Below, piece by piece: positions 26,901 through 39,100 of a DNA stretch of 64,000 nt. Source of the stretch: Thunnus maccoyii (lineage: Eukaryota; Chordata; Actinopteri; Scombriformes; Scombridae); NCBI RefSeq assembly GCF_910596095.1, contig NC_056544.1:7580655-7644654 (forward strand). Reading direction: 5' to 3'. Made by a program: the position numbers and the translations under genes. Position 1 is the first letter of the stretch. Each line of letters starts with the position of its first letter. The notes beneath the pieces were generated by a model, which saw only the letters and a list, made by a program, of their open reading frames with translations, had not been told where the DNA came from and searched no databases.

Positions 26901-27560
26901 ACCTCAGCCGGCTGGGACGAGAGCTCAGCAACGTCATCATTGTTGACAATTCACCTGCCTCTTACATTTTCCACCCAGAAAACGCTGTGAGTTCCTTTGG
27001 CAAAAACAGAGGCTTTAGCACCATGTCGGTATTAATAAAAGTTCATGTAACATTTTGTTGACACTACTTCTGTTACACTCTGGATGTGTCTTGCCACCAA
27101 GGAGTCACAGGCTTCTACAGTTTGCTGCTAAACTAAAATCCATGATCTTATAATATGTGTATTATACTTTTCCTATCATTACTTTATAATGCAACTTCAT
27201 CAGAACTGAAAGTGAAGGGTATCTGTGTGGCCTGTGGTATTGCTGCAATGACAGTCTGGCAGATTAAAATGCTAAAAGAAGGAAATCATTGATATCACTG
27301 GCTGAATAATAACATGTCAGTTACATTAAAAAAGCTGTTCCCATGTTTGCTTGAGCACTGTGGTAATTTCGGTGGTAGAATCTTACTCGCTAGTAAACAA
27401 ACGCTAACTTCAGGTGGTTTTCTGGTCTCCTCAGGTCCCAGTCCAGTCCTGGTTTGACGATATGAATGACACAGAGCTCCTGGACCTGCTGCCTTTCTTT
27501 GAGGGACTCAGCAAAGAAGAAGAGGTTTACGGAGTCCTTCAGAATCTAAGAAGCAGGTAG
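14983..27560 (+). CDS. ctdspl: CTD small phosphatase-like protein (SCP3, FCP/SCP family)
   Basis: Eight coding exons: 14983-15058, 23113-23270, 23514-23546, 24671-24772, 25631-25687, 26167-26259, 26801-26986 and 27435-27560. Total 831 bases, 276 aa, the same length as human CTDSPL. All junctions are GT-AG with matching phases (1, then 0). The N-terminus reads [18 protein letters not shown] Cys-rich FFCCF motif follows (a likely palmitoylation site), then the catalytic phosphatase domain at about residues 100-276. The HAD-type motif [10 protein letters not shown] gives catalytic Asp112 and Asp114. The block [24 protein letters not shown] and the ending [13 protein letters not shown] are family hallmarks. 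Known role: dephosphorylates Ser5 of the RNA polymerase II CTD, and RB and Smad proteins; part of REST repression of neuronal genes. mir-26a lies in intron 5. Exon 3 is a phase-0 cassette that may be skipped. Confidence 0.97.
15293..15625. repeat. Interspersed repeat fragment
   Basis: Begins TCATGTCAATTTTATATTTG, then GTAGCACTTTTCATACAC and TTCAAGGTGCTTAACG, runs through an A/T-rich middle, and ends with a block around CTGAGAAAACAGAAAGG. I recognise this layout as a dispersed percomorph repeat. Its class is not assigned. Confidence 0.5.
18720..19056 (+). repeat. Dispersed teleost repeat ending in (GGAT)n
   Basis: Contains the familiar blocks GTGTGGAGTCTGCATGTTCT, CCAAAGACATGCAGGTTA, TTGCCCGTAGGTGTGAATG and GGCTCCAGCCCCC, followed by GGATGGATGGATG. 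This combination is found in many copies in fish genomes. The simple-repeat tail suggests insertion as a retroelement-type unit, but I do not name the family. Confidence 0.7.
21110..21525. repeat. Interspersed repeat with TTGCAAT blocks at both ends
   Basis: The left end has AAAATTGCAATATGGCC and the right end ATTGCAATTGCAATATC and AATTGCAATATGA, close to TGCATCGTTCTGTCCTA. I recognise this as a dispersed fish DNA-transposon-like repeat. Ends are approximate. Confidence 0.5.
22609..22690 (+). promoter_or_regulatory. Candidate internal promoter in ctdspl intron 1
   Basis: In one G+C-rich patch I see, in the canonical order, a CCAAT box (GGCCAATCAGGG, 22607-22618), a GC box (GGGCGGGGTGTG, 22649-22660) and a TATA-like TAATAAAAG (22682-22690). 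A start near 22712 could make a shorter transcript entering ctdspl exon 2 at 23113. No first exon with a strong donor is evident, so this is only a candidate. Confidence 0.3.
23514..23546 (+). other. ctdspl: ctdspl 33-base cassette exon
   Basis: Flanked by TTGTAG and GTATGT and encoding [11 protein letters not shown] in phase 0 on both sides. Including or skipping it leaves the frame intact and gives proteins of 276 or 265 aa. Human CTDSPL has the matching alternative 11-residue segment. Confidence 0.85.
25695..25718. repeat. (AC)n microsatellite
   Basis: Pure AC run immediately after ctdspl exon 5, at the start of intron 5. Confidence 0.9.
25796..25880 (+). ncRNA. mir26a: mir-26a precursor in ctdspl intron 5
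   Basis: The mature 5p arm at 25809-25830 is 22 nt, begins TTCAAGTAATCC and matches vertebrate miR-26a-5p at every base as I know it. The 3p arm at 25848-25869 (CCTATTCAAGATTACTTGCA and two more) folds back on it across a 17-base loop (25831-25847). The outer stem continues, with GGCTG at 25796-25800 pairing with CAGCC at 25876-25880. The 3p end TTGCAC resembles mir-26a-1, which in human also lies in a CTDSPL intron. It has the same strand as its host, so it is probably processed from the host transcript. Known role: miR-26 cooperates with its CTDSP hosts in RB and cell-cycle control and in neuronal differentiation. Confidence 0.96.
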
Positions 27561-30379
27561 CAGGACACACCACAGCACCGCCTGTGCTCTCCATCCTCCT
27601 CTCTGTCGATCTCTGCCCCTCTCCACACCACGTCTCTCAGACTCAGGCAGATCCTCCCACACGCGCCCCTCTTGTCTCTGCCCCAAGGGGACGCCTCGGA
27701 GTCTCACTGTGGAAACCTTCTGTTCCCCCGTCTCCGCTCTCATCTCCTGGTGACTGGCTGCCTTCTGAGTGCCATCAGAAAAAAAAAAAACAAACACTTA
27801 ATATCCCAGGAGCACTGTGTTTCACAAAAACCACACCAGAAAGTGTACAGAGCATCCTAAGTTGATAGTATTGGGGACAAAATGCTAAGAGGAATGAACT
27901 CTGGTCTTTATTTTCAAACCAACAAAGTTTTACTATTTGGTGAAGTGCTTATTTTAAAACCAAAAAAAAAAAAAAAACAACTTTTCGTCTGAAACTTCTT
28001 TTGTGGTACCACACAAAAGTCTGAAAAGATTTTGTCCTTGTATTGTTGCTATGCAGGCAGTTTCTGGTAGTAGAAAGGACTGTGATTCTCTTTTCTTACT
28101 GAATGAAGTGCCTTGTGTGAATGTTGTTTATATGGGGAGATATTTTGTACATGGCATATTTCCAGAGTACTTCAGTCTTTTCACACACAATATGCTTTAA
28201 AGTGGACACAGAAGTATCTACATAAAAGTTTTACTTTTGTTTATTTTTTTGATCATCAAACGCTGGGTAAATGTCTCCATATTATTCTTTTTTTCCCAGT
28301 ATGCTTGTGCCATTATATAGATGTGACTTTGTTTCTTTCTGCTTTCATTATGCATAGAACTAGTTAATTTGTTTTAGGCAAAGGAGTACGTTTGCAATTG
28401 TGAACCTTAAACCCCACCTACAAGTCATTCTTTACATTTGATGGTTTTGATCTGAAAGCTCAGATAAAATGTGCCATTTATTTTTCTGTCTCTCCCACTT
28501 TACTCCCCCTTTTCTCATTTTATTATTTGCCAAATAAGGACGATATTTTTTAACAGGCTTCATATCTTTAACAGGGGTTCAGCTACAACTGTTAAACCAT
28601 TAGTAGTGAGTATAGCATTATAGGTTTTATTAATTTGACAAATAGGTGTCAAATTCATGTGTATGTTTTTAATGTTTTGAGGTTCTTTGTCATGTCATGC
28701 TTATCATACGGCTAGCTTTAAGCCTACATTTAAAGTTTTTTTTGTTTTGTTCTTGTTTTTTGGCACACATAAGTGGTGCAGCTTCACCCACAGGGGATGA
28801 TCTTTCTCCAGAATTGTGCACAGTTGCAAAGGTATCCCTTTTGTTGTTTCAAATGGTCTGGGATCTTACAGTGAGTGGGTCGAGTGCCATGCTTCTTTTT
28901 TTTTTTTTTTCTTCATGAGGTTAGTGTCTTTAGGGAATATAGAATAGTGTCGGATCGAGTCTGGACAGAGTTAAAATCACACCATGCTCCTCCTGATTTA
29001 CATCCAGTGATGGTCTGGCCTCGTCCAGCCCTGGTATGAAACCAGTGGAGACGACGTGTGTGGTGTTTACCTTCCCAGACTCTTTTTAACTGCTCTTCAC
29101 CTCAGTGCCTATGTTTGAGAGGAGCCACGCAAACCGAATGCTGCAACATTTGCTACCATGGCAATAACCTTTTTGGGGGGAGATCTCCATCCTAAGTGTT
29201 TGGTTTGGGTGTCTAGAGCACTTCACAAGGATAGCCAGTATACCAGTAGTTTGGTCGACAGTAGGGCTGGCCCAGTTATCACAGCGATTGTCAGTGTTCG
29301 CGTATGAACCTTCAAACTCACATTTTTCAAATTGTTTGATACAAAAACTGGATAATTTAGTCCTTTAGTCATTTTTTAGAATAAAATATAAATTATTAGA
29401 ATGTCAAATTTTTTTTTTTTTTTTTTTTTTCAAAATAAAATACTGAAACAACTTGAATGTTGCTCGGTCAATTTTCGCAACAGCAGCCAAACGACCTTGT
29501 ATAGTTACCTTGTAGTTTTCAGCTTGTGTTGTGGAAGAAAGTTAAAAAAAAGGACGCCTTCCAAACCTACAGATGGGTGCTGAGTCCCGGCCCATCCAAA
29601 TGTTAGGGGCCAGCTCTAAATGAAACACTACTGGGACACTGCAAAACACTGAAGAACCTCATCATGGCATTGATGCCTTACTGCCTGCACAGGCACAAAG
29701 CAATGTTTCTTCATTAATTCCAAGGTTACAACTACAGGTTTCAGCATTGTCTCATTAGTATTTTCTTTACAGAGTGTAGAACCGGTTCGGCCGTATATGT
29801 AGACCGTATATGGTCAGGTGCGTTAACATTGTGAAACAATAAAATAAAGCAATGAAGCACGAAAAATCTGCGGTGCCATCTCGGGATTGTACACTCAACA
29901 AACCTCATTTGCTTTGTTGCTTGGTTTATGGGTCATGATGTTATATTAAAAAGACCTTCACTACTTCATAATTTCCACCTTTTTTTTTCTAGTTGAAAGG
30001 CTACTGCTGCTGCTTCAGGCGTATTAGAATATTTTCTTTCTTTTGCATAAGCATTTTGAAAACATTTGTGTTGGTAGTGAGCGTTCTGCTCATGATGATG
30101 GTTTCAGTGCAATGTCCTTTTTATAAGAAGTGTTTGACCGACTCTTCTCGACCTCTCAATGATTACCTTTCTCTGAAGATGTTTGTATCATTGTGATATT
30201 TTTCTACCTACCTTTTGTCAGTATTTGGTTTAAAAAGTTGCATATTACCCATTGTATCCAGCTTTTTTTTTTCTCCCTCTTCCTTTTAGATCTGTAATGT
30301 CCCCCTCTTGCCTTTGGTAAGAATTCTCAGTCAGGTCTCGTCTTTCCTATCAGGGGACATGTATGTGTGTGTGTGTGTG

Positions 30380-30411
<32 letters not shown>

Positions 30412-30951
30412 CGCGTGCACAGGCATCTTGTTTGTGCTTCCTTACAGGTTTTCTTTGTGTATCACCTCACTCATAATCACACATTCATCATTTTGTATTG
30501 ATTTTAACACCAAAGTTCTAAAACACTTGAGTTTAAGTCACTGTGCTTTTTCTTTGGTTAGTTTTATTATTTTGGGGGGGGGGTCAGGTTCTTCACTTTT
30601 TTTTTTTTTTTTTTAAACACTTGTCAGGTCTTGTTGGCTTACTTTGAGCGTTGGCAGTGTGTTGTCATCCTGAGCATCAGTTTTTTCTTTCTTTCCATAA
30701 TAAAAGGCTTCATTGAAACTATTTTGTCATGTCTATTTTTTTTTTTTTTTTTATCAACGTCTATTGTGATACATGAATTAAGGCCAAAGATCATCACTTT
30801 AAACTGGTGTGATTGAGGTTTCCACTATCTCTGTACCTGATAGGATCTATTAACTCCAAAAATCATGAGAGAATGTTATGTGTCCTTTTAATACATGTTA
30901 TAGTGAACTTCATCATTTGTTTTTGCCACACTTCCTTCATGTCACAATAAA
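27561..30951 (+). other. ctdspl 3' UTR with two candidate polyadenylation sites
   Basis: Downstream of the stop codon the sequence is T-rich, with several long T and A runs and no coding exons on either strand. AATAAA occurs at 29838-29843 and 29843-29848 (overlapping pair) and at 30946-30951. A 3' UTR of 2.3 or 3.4 kb is in line with the long UTR of the human gene. A 7-base miR-26 seed match is at 29451-29457. The exact 3' end is not known. Confidence 0.55.
30365..30411. repeat. (GT)n microsatellite
   Basis: Forty-seven bases of GT repeats with one GC interruption, in the distal ctdspl 3' UTR or just beyond it. Confidence 0.9.
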
Positions 30952-31212
30952 GCACATTTTTATGGAAAAATGTTGCTGTCTTCTGTCAGCAGAGCAGTGC
31001 AACAAACTCTGAGTTCATGTCATCTTAGAGCGAGCATGATCCGCCTCTCTGTATGTCAAGATTGGCCTTTAATACAACAAACTTAAAGATCCCCTCAAGA
31101 CATGTTTTAAGACGTAGAAACACTCAGTTTTAAATAATTATTTGTCTGACATTTTTCTTTCCACTTTGCTAAAAATTCTTAAAATTACATTCTTTTATTT
31201 CTAAACTAGTTG

Positions 31213-32265
31213 TGAGGTCACAAATGATCATATGCACGCGGCTTAAACTCAAATTGAAGGTCAGCACAGAGAAATGTTCCCTCTTCAGCAGATGAATGTG
31301 AAAACAGCCTTCTGGCGTCAAACTTGGCAAATACATTATTCTGCACAGTGAAGCTCAAACATTCAAAAGAAGGAACAAGAAGACAAACACATTTTTGAGG
31401 GAAGGGGGACTTGAAACTTGCAGTAACTGATTTTTTTGGGTGCAGTGGACTCAATTTGTAAACCGAACACCAAGCTGGTCTGGCAAACGTGTTGGTAAAT
31501 AGTTACTTATTTACACATAGAGCAGACATGGAGAAACATTTATTCGGAGTCGTGTTTGTGGTTACCTAATGAAGTCCAATATTCGCTCTCCTTTAAGCTC
31601 TTAGTTTTGGTTTTCAATAACTCCTGAGGGACATAAATAGCCGCAAACACTGATTTGGGAACAGCAAAAAAGTTATAAAATAATGTAATAAATGTTGCTG
31701 TAAAACTAAAACAATAAGCCCTTTCACATACAGTCGTGTGATTACTTATTAATATAAAAATGCTGATTATAGCTGCTTTAAGACATGTAAAAATATTCTG
31801 CTTGGAATAATGTGTCTGATATGGCTTTTCCACGATAATAAAAATACAATTACTACATTAAAATCCTTAAAATGGCATCTACTCCTCTCTCATTAAAAAA
31901 AACAAAATCTATGAATATGTAAATAGCTTCATTTTCAAAACTTTTCCTGTTGGACACAAGATGTCTCCAACTTCCCTGTAAAGTCCATTCTCAGTGTTTG
32001 TGTACTGGAGGCTCCAAGTTTCCACGTCACACTTGGTAAAGTAGTCTATCGGACCATGATTGGCTCCAATCAGAAGCTGTGATGTCACAAATCATACTCA
32101 TAGGTACACGTCTTGTTGTCCGAATTAAGGTGAGGCAGAGAAACTTTCCTTCTTCAGCAGCAGAATGTGAGATCAGTCTCCTCTGCACATACATCATCTC
32201 ACAGTGAAGCTCAAACAACAGAGGGAACAAGAAGGAAAACACATGTGTGAGTGGAGGGCGACTTT
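31213..32265. repeat. Cluster of interspersed repeat copies between ctdspl and plcd1
   Basis: Two diverged direct copies are visible, at about 31213-31415 and 32078-32265. Both contain, in order, a GTCACAAAT block, a CTTCAGCAG block near GAATGTGA, CACAGTGAAGCTCAAACA, and a GGAACAAGAAG block. Between them (about 31550-31850) is further repeat-like sequence with CTAATGAAGTCCAATATTCG. I recognise these blocks as a common percomorph repeat. The convergent spacer 30952-33188 contains no gene that I can support. A minus-strand AATAAA at 32409-32404 may end plcd1. Confidence 0.5.
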
Positions 32266-33188
32266 AAGTAAATATGATTAAAGGTTATTATGCAATTCAA
32301 CCATAAGCTAACCTATCTGCATGCATCTTCTCCCTGACCTCCTTTTGATTGTTGGACTCTGTGTACCAAGGGTGTGTCCATCCAAAGTTCATTGGGTAAT
32401 GATTTTATTCCATGGAACAGTTAAAGTGGCTCAGCCTGTGTGGGTAGTTCAAAGTGGTTAAATATCCTATTGTATGCACTGCAGACTATTACACTTTGTT
32501 ATGCCATTGTTATATATTATTGAACAGAAGTAATTACTTGGTACCACTGGATTAATAGTCTGGTGATTAAGTTAATAATAAAATACACTGAGACAGGTGT
32601 TCATGTTGAAAACTTTTATCTTCATCTTGATTCATAAAAAGATAAAGAAATAGTCATTATCATGTTACACAAAAGATGAATCATACTTGACTGAAAGTAC
32701 TGCTTACGTGTATCTAGAAACTGGTCATTTGAATAAAAAGATTTAAATACACAATACATTAACTGACCGGAAATGAGGGACACAAGTTGTCTACAAAAGA
32801 AGAAAAAAACAACCAATGCCATCACCATCTGAACACGGTACAAAACTAGTGCAACTCATACAAACCAATTAAAAACAGTTTGTATAATAGTCCCTGTAAT
32901 GTGATTCATATGCAGCATTATGAAGTGTATATGTACAGAATTTGCCTCCCAGCATAACTCATTTCCAGTTGCAGATGGTTTAGTTAAAACTGGCACTACC
33001 GTCCCATGAGAAGAATGTGGTCTTTATCTGCTTAAACTACTGGAATTAAGCCAATAAGTTAATCACGAACTACAGCTAAAGAGCGTTTTAAAAAAAAGAA
33101 TATAAAATCCAGTTAAAAACAGCTAAAACATGGCTGTGTGATGAAAGTCCTAGTGTCCTGTAGAGAGACAAAGCCAGGTGGTAACATC

Positions 33189-36100
33189 TTATTCAGCATC
33201 CATGACCATGATGTGTATGAAGAGTCCAGCTGAGGGGAGAAGGTCTCCGTTTTTATTGAGCAGAGGCACATGTCTGTATCCTGTGTGGGAGCACAAAGCG
33301 GTTGCAGTCAGAAAGAGGAGAATATGAAGAGCTCTTTGTGCAGCATGTGAATTGAGTTCTCTATGCTTGACCAGAGAAGAGATAGTTCCCGTCTCTGTTC
33401 ATTTATGAAGTAAGAAAACATCAAGCTATCAATGCTTTTGCATCATTGGGTTACAGTGTGAAAAAGGTTTCAAACGTCCATGAACTCACCCATTTTTAAG
33501 CTGTTGAATGGAAGTGTGTACTGTGCAACAAACTCATTATCAGACGTAGAGTCATAGTCTTCCACGACAAAGCGCACCATTGCCAGCTCTGGCACGTACA
33601 CGTCAAACTGGAAGTTATCGTTCCACTGTGGGTTAAAACCTGCAGCAGAAAGAAACCGTCAGTAATCTAACATCTGACGGATGTTCTGCGTCATTAATTT
33701 CTCATGTTCAGCGCATTCCAGGAGTTATTTTGTGATCCTTTAACCTGCCTAGTCTACCAGAGTGCCTTTCCACTACACCCAGGGGGCGAGCAACAGTCAC
33801 AAAACTAAAGATGCAATATTTGTTTTATGTGCACCGTTGCATTGTGTACACTGTTGCATTCTGGTCTATTGAGGCTATTATCAGTAGATGACATGTATTA
33901 GCATGGCTCTGGAAAAAAAACTGTGCTGTTAAATCCTAAGAAAGTCATTTGATATTTTCAGTTTATGTTTAAGAAAAATACTGAACTCCATTGTAGCTGT
34001 GTTAAAAATCAGTGTTGTGGCTATGTTCAGGTAATGATCTGCTAGAATTAGGAAAATACTACACTAAAAGTATAAAATAGATGCAGAAACACAAGACATG
34101 TATATGACAATTATCTTCCTTTTGTAAACTGCATTGAAAAATAATGTTTTAAAGTTAGAATAAGTACCATTGTTTTCAAGATGACCAGTCTCTTTCACAG
34201 CGACGTCAGCTGGCACTCCGTAGATCTCCACCTTAACTAGCGGGTCAACGATGGAGGATTTCTTCTGGTTCACTTTGGGGAGCTGTTGGGCTGATATAAC
34301 CTGGTGACAGGTGGAGATAATACAGATCCTTCTTGATATGAAGTCTTTACTGAGCAGGACACACATGTTTGGGAATAAGGCCCACAGGTGTATCTCTTCA
34401 CAATAAAAGCCTCACCATGACATGGAGCGTCTTGTGCTTCAGCCAGTCTCCTCGGGTCAGGGTGATGGGGTCGAACTCTGAGGCTCTGTCCCTCATGTAG
34501 GCCGGTTTCAGGATGTAGCCGCTCTTACCGTTAATCAGGAATCTGCCCTGGTTCACATCCATGTCCGTGCAGGATGTCTGGAAGTTTAAGGCCACTGGGA
34601 AGGAATGAATAAGATGATGCAGGGACAGTGAAAAATACATAACTGTCTCATTTTCCACTGGTGAGTGCTGTATTATCAGACAGGACAGTATATGTGACAG
34701 TTTGTAATCTCCTCCAGTGTAGTATTATGTACCTATTTGACAGCCAGCGTTCCACAGGGGCACTGGGTTGTAGTTGGATGAGTCAGTCCTGGTGCCTCCT
34801 GGATAGATGCGGCTCAGCTTGTCCACATTATGATGGATGTAGGCATTCGCTGTAGAAAACAAGACCAAAGAACAGAGTTATCTACTCAGCTGAAACTAAG
34901 TTTCTATTTTTCTATCAACACAATATACAGCTTACCCACACTTGACCCTGAGAAAGACACCATTATAACTGGAATCACCACAGAAGGACAACAACTGTTT
35001 ATCAGTGTTTCTTTCTTAAGTATATTTAGAGTTGATGGTGTATGAGTGGAAATAGGATGAGTTGAAGTAGAAAGGAAAGGAAAATGTTAGACTCCATTTC
35101 TTTTTTGACAGCAACACTTGATATTTATCAAAATAACTATTTTTTTTTTAATGAAAATGAAACATTTAAAAGCCTAATTCTCAAATTTAGGATAAATTTC
35201 CACTTGTATATTATTAGAAATGTTGTTAACACATATTTAAATAATTAGGCAGGCTTTAAAAATTTAGATTTTCCATACTGCAGATTACATTTTATTGTTG
35301 TGTAACTTTTTTAGTTTACTAAGGGATTAGGCCAACTTCTAAAAGGAGGAAATTGTGTTTAAATCATGTTTACATGGTTGTTTCCAGCTCAGCCATATTT
35401 ATGAGCTTCATAATAAATCAAAACAGGGTTTTCAAGAGTCAAATTTACAGGAATTTTACAAAGCACCGATAAGAAATGTATAAAATATCCTCACTGGTAC
35501 CTTCTTAAAATAAATCATGGGACTAAAACACCTGACTGAATTCAGCACAGAGTTTTCCTCACCTGACTCCTCTGCCAGATTCACGGCCTTTCCTTCCTTG
35601 AAGGACGACATCTCGTAGAAGCTCTGGTTCTCTCTGGCATCCTCAAAGCTGTGGAAGTGGACGCTCTTACAGTAGATCACCATGTCGGACAGCTCCTTCG
35701 CTAGTTTCAGCTTCTTTTTCTTCTACACATGAAATGGAGGATAAAGGTGATACAAAAATAAATATCTCATAGTTCTAAAAAAAATAAGTTAACTAAGCTA
35801 ATTCATTTACTTTCCCTTGATGTCACCCTCACCTTGCTCTTCTCTTCCTCCTTCTGTTCATCCTCATCATTGGACTCTTCCTCCTCTGTCACGTCAGGGT
35901 CATCGGCAGCGGCCTCCTCAGCAGCAAAGCTGGCCTCCAGTTTGTTTAACCTCTTCCCTTTGATCAGGATCTTCCCCTTTAACTCCTGAAGGTACACAAG
36001 CACATAAAAACATTGCAGCTCTGTGATTAACTGATGTCATCTCAACCATCTTTCAGTCTTGACAAGTAACGAAGGACAACATAAAATGAAAAAAAAACCT

Positions 36101-39100
36101 CAGGAGAAGGGAAGTTTGTGGGCATCCCATCCCCAAGGGGAGACGTGACGAGTGCACTGCCCAGGATGGAGCTCATATGGTGGGCCATGACTGCCTGCTG
36201 CTCCACGCAGCAGTGGTTCTCCAGGGAGAGGATCACTGGGTAATCGGACGTCTGGGATAGAAAGACCAGACACACAGAGAGAGCAGAGGAGTATTCACTG
36301 GAAACTTTATGATAACATACTGGATACTACTGGACACTATAGAGATAAACTCACCTTAAAGGCATACTCCTTGATGGCTGTGATCACATCTTTGAAGAGG
36401 ATCTTGGAGGTGAGCGTGTAGCCGTGGTAGATCACTGGCTCGTCATCTGATCCGTCCCAGCAGTCCAGCTCCACACATCGGCAGCCCTTCAGCAGAGCCC
36501 TGAGAGAGTCACACCTAGCATTAGTGACTGAACATCTGAACTAAAAATGGTTCGATAAAGCAGTCACCATTTTTACTCTGCCAACTTGATTTTAAGATGG
36601 ATTATAGAGGAAATTATATCTTACTACAAAATAATACCTCACACGAACACTGCATGCAAATGCGAAAAAAAAGTAAGAGTGAATTACTTTACTTTCAATC
36701 ATATAAACCTCAAATCTCATACTTGGCTCCTATTGGTGGAATATAGAGGTAGGTTTCTCTACATCTCACACACCTCTGATATAGGGTTAGGGTTAGCTGG
36801 GGGTTTTTTTGTGATGCAGTGGTTTGTTTCTGACAGGCATTTTCTACTGATTCAGGATGTTTCTGATGTAAACCAGTTGAAATGCAGCGAAGAGAACACT
36901 GCTAATCACTAGAAGACATTTCTTTGCATGAACTAAACTGTGTCCTCAAACTGCATTGAGACAGATGTTGTGCTCAATCTGAGACATCCTGCAGCTCTCA
37001 CCCTCCTCCTACAGAGCGATAACCAGAGTGCAAATGTTGGATAAGTATCTGCAGACTGCAACAGTTTTATCAGTATATAACAGCTGCAGCAGCTGAAACG
37101 ACTGGGAGACTTCAAGGACAGATTCTTAAAGGTGCAATGAAAGCTGTTACCTGACATAAGCCTCGGTGCTGCTGGGCCCTTTGAGCTGATCCTCCATGAG
37201 GTAGGTGTTGTGTGAGGAGGAGATGAAGTAGTGGTTGAGGGGCTGGCTCATGTCCTGATACACATCCTTGTGCTCTGAATTTAGGACCAAGGCCTCTGGA
37301 TTGTGCAGGTACATGAGGAAGCCATCTTTGGACAGCAGCTTCTTCTCCTTGGCTGAATGAGGACAAAGCGAAACAATAGTAACCAGGCGGGTAGACTCAA
37401 AGTATGTCGTACACATACTGTCTCCCTGTAGAGGATGTGATTTTCCCCTGTGCTTTTTTCATATTGGAGTTTAAGATAACAGATCCTTGTTGAAGAGATG
37501 GTACGCATTAAAAAGTGAAAGAGCACAAGAGGCTCTGCAAACCTGACTTAACATGTGTCCAGCATGTATGTAAAACAGACATATAATACATTACTTATTC
37601 CTCAGAGCACTGACATCACTGAATAGAGTGTTATATTTCCCATTTTGCATAGTTTGTAAGTTTATCTTGAAGGTTAAAATTAATAGCTGCTATCCTGTCT
37701 AACTGGTTAGCTGGCTCCCCAGTGTGATATTTGACTTGGAAAACTGCTAATGTTATACATCAGTCCTTACAGTCAATTTCTAACTTACAGCAGCACATTA
37801 GCATCAACCTACTGAAGTTACATGTTACTCACCAGTGCATCACCCATTTTTCATTTTTTTTAGACACCAGATTGATGCTGCAAAGCTCACATTATAGGTA
37901 CACAGAACAAAGCAAGATTTTAAAGTCTTTAAATATCATAACAGTTTTAAAAATCACCTAAACAAATGATTCATTATTTATAAGAATTGAAATACAAAAT
38001 GTAAAGAAAACAAAGCCCCCATTACGTCCTAATAATCAGAAACAAAAACGTGTGATTTCAAAATATGTTTCTGACCTTTTTGATCCGGCTCAAACTTCTC
38101 AATAATCTTGTGTGCGTCAGCCAGCGTTGTTTTCTCTCTCTGTTCTTTCATCAGGAACTCTACCAGGTTTTCAGGGCTCATGAAGTCCGTGGTTTTAGCG
38201 TACTCCCCGAAGATCACGTCAATTTCCTCCCGATGGGTCAACAGGCTATAGAAGTGTTCGATCTCTTTTCCAGACAGGTATCCAGATTTTGATTTGTCGC
38301 AGTCCTGTACAATGGAAATAGAATATGAAAGTCAGTCCACACTTTACATTTAACTTGCTATAAACTTTATATTAAAAGGTGACTATTTTATTCATATTAA
38401 GAGGGTACGGTTTAAGGTGACTATCTACTAATCACAGTGTTAAATTCATTCCTTCTCTACATTTATCTACAAGTACAGCCTGGCCAAAGGCTAAAATATC
38501 AACTTAACACTGGTTTGCTTTTCATTGAGAGCTCAACCTAGCCACTTTCAAATAGATTGGATCAGTTTAGGTGAGAAGGCTTAAAACATAATTTGGTGTT
38601 AAATTACATCCACTCACTGACCCTGCAGAAATGACTTATCTGTTTTTAGAGTGATTTTGATCATTAGGAAGCATTAAAGCGCTCTGAGGGCTTCACCTTG
38701 AAGAGCATTTCTGCATAGTTGTCGTCCACTTCGATGTTGATCAGACGCAGGAAGTTCTTGACCTCCGAATGACTCAGCTTGTCATCTTTGTTCTTGTCTG
38801 CCTTCACCAGGCAGCTGAAGATCCAGCTGAAAAGTTTTTAATGTAAGGAATGGATATATGCATGTACAAATAGATTGTCATTCACCTCACATGGCACTTA
38901 TGGTCGCTGAGGACTGATACCAAGATTGTAAATCAGTCGGATTCATAGAATAACTTCCACTGTCATGACAAGGATACTGCTCTGTCTTCTGCTGGCTGCT
39001 GAGGTTGTTCATGTTGGAGACCATTTTCTGCAGACTGTTGACCCACTGCTTGGCCTCCTCCTCTGAGCTGGCGATGAGGTCCAGGTTCTTGCGGCGGCCC

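Noticed and set aside
36784-36797. Two TTAGGG-like units resembling telomere repeat
   Set aside because: Only two copies inside a plcd1 intron. This is expected by chance or from a short insertion and gives no support for a telomere relic.
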